14,474 nt of DNA, from the NCBI GenBank assembly GCA_027009605.1, contig JALVCY010000184.1:1-14474 (forward strand). The letters run 5' to 3'. Position numbers and translations under genes: made by a program. Below, one piece after another: positions 13,368 through 14,474 of this stretch. Each line of letters opens with the position of its first letter. The first letter of the stretch is position 1. Below the pieces are notes generated by a model that worked only from the letters and a program-made list of their open reading frames with translations, did no database searches and was not told where the DNA came from. The DNA is from Saprospiraceae bacterium (GTDB lineage Bacteria; Bacteroidota; Bacteroidia; Chitinophagales; Saprospiraceae).

Positions 13368-14029
13368 CAGCAACAACACACAATCTTTCCAAGAAGGCGG
13401 CTAAGGACTACGAATTGGTTATTCAGGCCATCAACGGCGACCAATCCTCTTACGCAACACTAATGAATCGCTATCGCTATTCCGTTTATCATCAATTGTA
13501 CGGCATGGTCAAAGACCGGAATGATGCAGAAGACCTAACATTGGAAGCATTTGGCAAGGCCTTTAACAAATTAGCCAGCTATGAGCCTAGATTTGCCTTT
13601 AGCACTTGGTTATTTAAGATTGCGATCAACAATTGCATTGACCACATCAGAAAAAAGCGTTTGGTGACGCTTTCTATTGATGACACGATTCTTCCTGATT
13701 CGGATGCTAGTTTTGCCCGCAACATCAAAGATTCCAAAAGAAATCCGGAAGAAGACATCATCCGTACCCAAAAGATTGACTTGATGCGGGAAGCTGTAAA
13801 CACACTCAGTCCAAAGTACCGTACCATGATTGAAATGAGATATTTTGAAGAATTGAGCTATAACGAAATTGCAGATGAGCTAAACATTCCTTTAGGTACT
13901 GTAAAAGCACAATTATTCAGAGCCAAGGAAATGCTACACAGCATCTTGAGTGCGCCGGGCGCAGAAGCTTATTTTGACTTGAGTGACAAGAAATCAAAGA
14001 AAACCAAACTTGCGAAGGCCGTTGCCTAA
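13358..14029 (+). CDS. ECF-type RNA polymerase sigma factor
   Basis: The start ATG 13358 overlaps the end of the glycosyltransferase gene (ATGGAAGTAA, 10 nt); an upstream start at 13271 would lie deep in that gene and add non-sigma sequence. The 223-residue protein has sigma region 2 (about 33-102: YRYSVYHQLYGMVKDRNDAE, DLTLEAFGKAF, FSTWLFKIAINNCIDHIRKK) and region 4 (about 141-195: LSPKYRTMIEMRYFEELSYN, then EIADELNIPLGTVKAQLFRA). The linker of about 40 residues is acidic and somewhat long, and the C-terminal tail is Lys-rich (KKSKKTKLAKAVA). No anti-sigma gene follows; instead two terminators do. Lack of an anti-sigma and coupling to a glycosyltransferase suggest a constitutively expressed or growth-linked sigma rather than a classical envelope-stress pair, but this is inference. 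Confidence 0.92.
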   Translation: MEVTATTHNLSKKAAKDYELVIQAINGDQSSYATLMNRYRYSVYHQLYGMVKDRNDAEDLTLEAFGKAFNKLASYEPRFAFSTWLFKIAINNCIDHIRKKRLVTLSIDDTILPDSDASFARNIKDSKRNPEEDIIRTQKIDLMREAVNTLSPKYRTMIEMRYFEELSYNEIADELNIPLGTVKAQLFRAKEMLHSILSAPGAEAYFDLSDKKSKKTKLAKAVA

Positions 14030-14070
14030 GCATTGGAATATCAGGAGTCGTTTCTGACATTCCAACACAC

Positions 14071-14098
14071 AAATTAATAGTTTGCTTATTAATTTTTT
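14071..14098 (+). terminator. A/T hairpin with T run after the sigma-factor gene
   Basis: AAATTAATA (14071-14079) pairs with TATTAATTT (14087-14095) over a 7-nt loop, and the T run reaches 14098. It is preceded by another imperfect stem (TTGGAATATCAG 14033-14044 with CTGACATTCCAA 14054-14065, one mismatch) that has no T run. The stem is weak, all A/T. Confidence 0.4.
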
Positions 14099-14130
14099 AC
14101 ATACAGATTAGGTTTATCCCCTACAACATG

Positions 14131-14171
14131 AAAATCGAGTTGGTACATTTAGTGCCAACTCGATTTTTTTT
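14131..14171 (+). terminator. Strong rho-independent terminator
   Basis: AAAATCGAGTTGGTAC (14131-14146) pairs with GTGCCAACTCGATTTT (14152-14167), 16 bp with one G-T wobble and the 5-nt loop ATTTA. The T run continues to 14171. It ends the glycosyltransferase/sigma operon, about 100 nt after the stop. Confidence 0.88.
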
Positions 14172-14474
14172 GTATTTGCTATACCATTGAGTTTGGGCCA
14201 ACAAGTATTCTGATGTAAAACCGACAAATTTTATCCTGTTTGGAGATCTTGTTCAACTGTTCAAACTGTTCAATTTAAAAAACTGATAATCAACAAGTTA
14301 TAGGATTCAATCAGGGTAAACGAAAGAAAAAAATTAGAATATAAAAAGGGCGCAGTCGGGTTTTGTCCCCTATATTTCGACAAATAACAAACTGATTTAA
14401 CATAAAAAATTAGAATAAATCTTGATTGTAAAAAAAAGAATCATTAATTATAACTAGATGATAATCAGCCCCTT
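14172..14474. other. Intergenic end of window with decayed repeats
   Basis: No gene is visible. ACAAATTTTATCCTGTTT (about 14224-14241) resembles a single inner arm of the palindromic family. The word GTTCAA then recurs three times, ending GTTCAATTT (about 14252-14278), which is the reverse complement of the mini-hairpin spacer AAATTGAAC. At 14312-14347 lies the motif CAGGGTAAACGAAAGAAAA followed by TTAGAATATAAAAA, which matches the joined flanks of the small IS66-type element at 8179-8341. Confidence 0.6.

Overview
The window is AT-rich DNA that most likely comes from a member of the Bacteroidota, possibly a Saprospiria- or Cytophagia-like lineage. The evidence is a promoter of the Bacteroidota type (TTG, 20 nt, TACCTTTG) inside the insertion sequence, several lipoproteins and secreted proteins with Bacteroidota-style signal peptides, little Shine-Dalgarno sequence ahead of starts, and a GT2 glycosyltransferase overlapping an ECF sigma factor. 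No rRNA, tRNA or CRISPR array was found. The lineage call is inference.

Layout. Bases 1-3600 are an accessory module. An IS630-family element (188-1366, TA target, inverted ends, two-frame transposase) sits in the 3' part of a secreted M23 peptidase gene. Upstream of that gene, in the same minus-strand operon, is a lipoprotein of unknown function. Divergent from it is a small XRE regulator preceded by a perfect 24-bp palindrome. The module lies between two identical 106-bp direct repeats (1-106 and 3489-3594). Bases 3324-4112 are non-coding and repeat-rich. Bases 4113-8085 hold the main chromosomal-type operon: a SNF2-family helicase followed 4 nt later by a SWIM zinc-finger protein, a pairing like Bacillus subtilis YwqA/YwqB. 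Bases 8086-8910 are non-coding and packed with repeats, including a small IS66-type non-autonomous element with an 8-bp target duplication. On the minus strand follow an alpha/beta-hydrolase lipoprotein, a secreted protein of unknown family and a cytoplasmic protein of unknown family. Bases 11690-12251 hold another palindromic repeat and an array of tiny hairpins. Last, on the plus strand, come the glycosyltransferase and sigma factor, followed by two likely terminators.

The most unusual content is between the genes. A family of roughly 180-195 bp elements, palindromic at several levels (four full or nearly full copies plus loose ends), recurs in almost every large gap, and one copy has matching changes in both arms. 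A second repeat joins the last codons of a secreted-protein gene to its 3' flank and occurs three times, although only one complete host gene is present. A third is an array of mini-hairpins (three-base GAA or AAA loops) separated by a constant 9-nt spacer. I see no complete new defence or toxin system; the unexplained structure is in these repeats.
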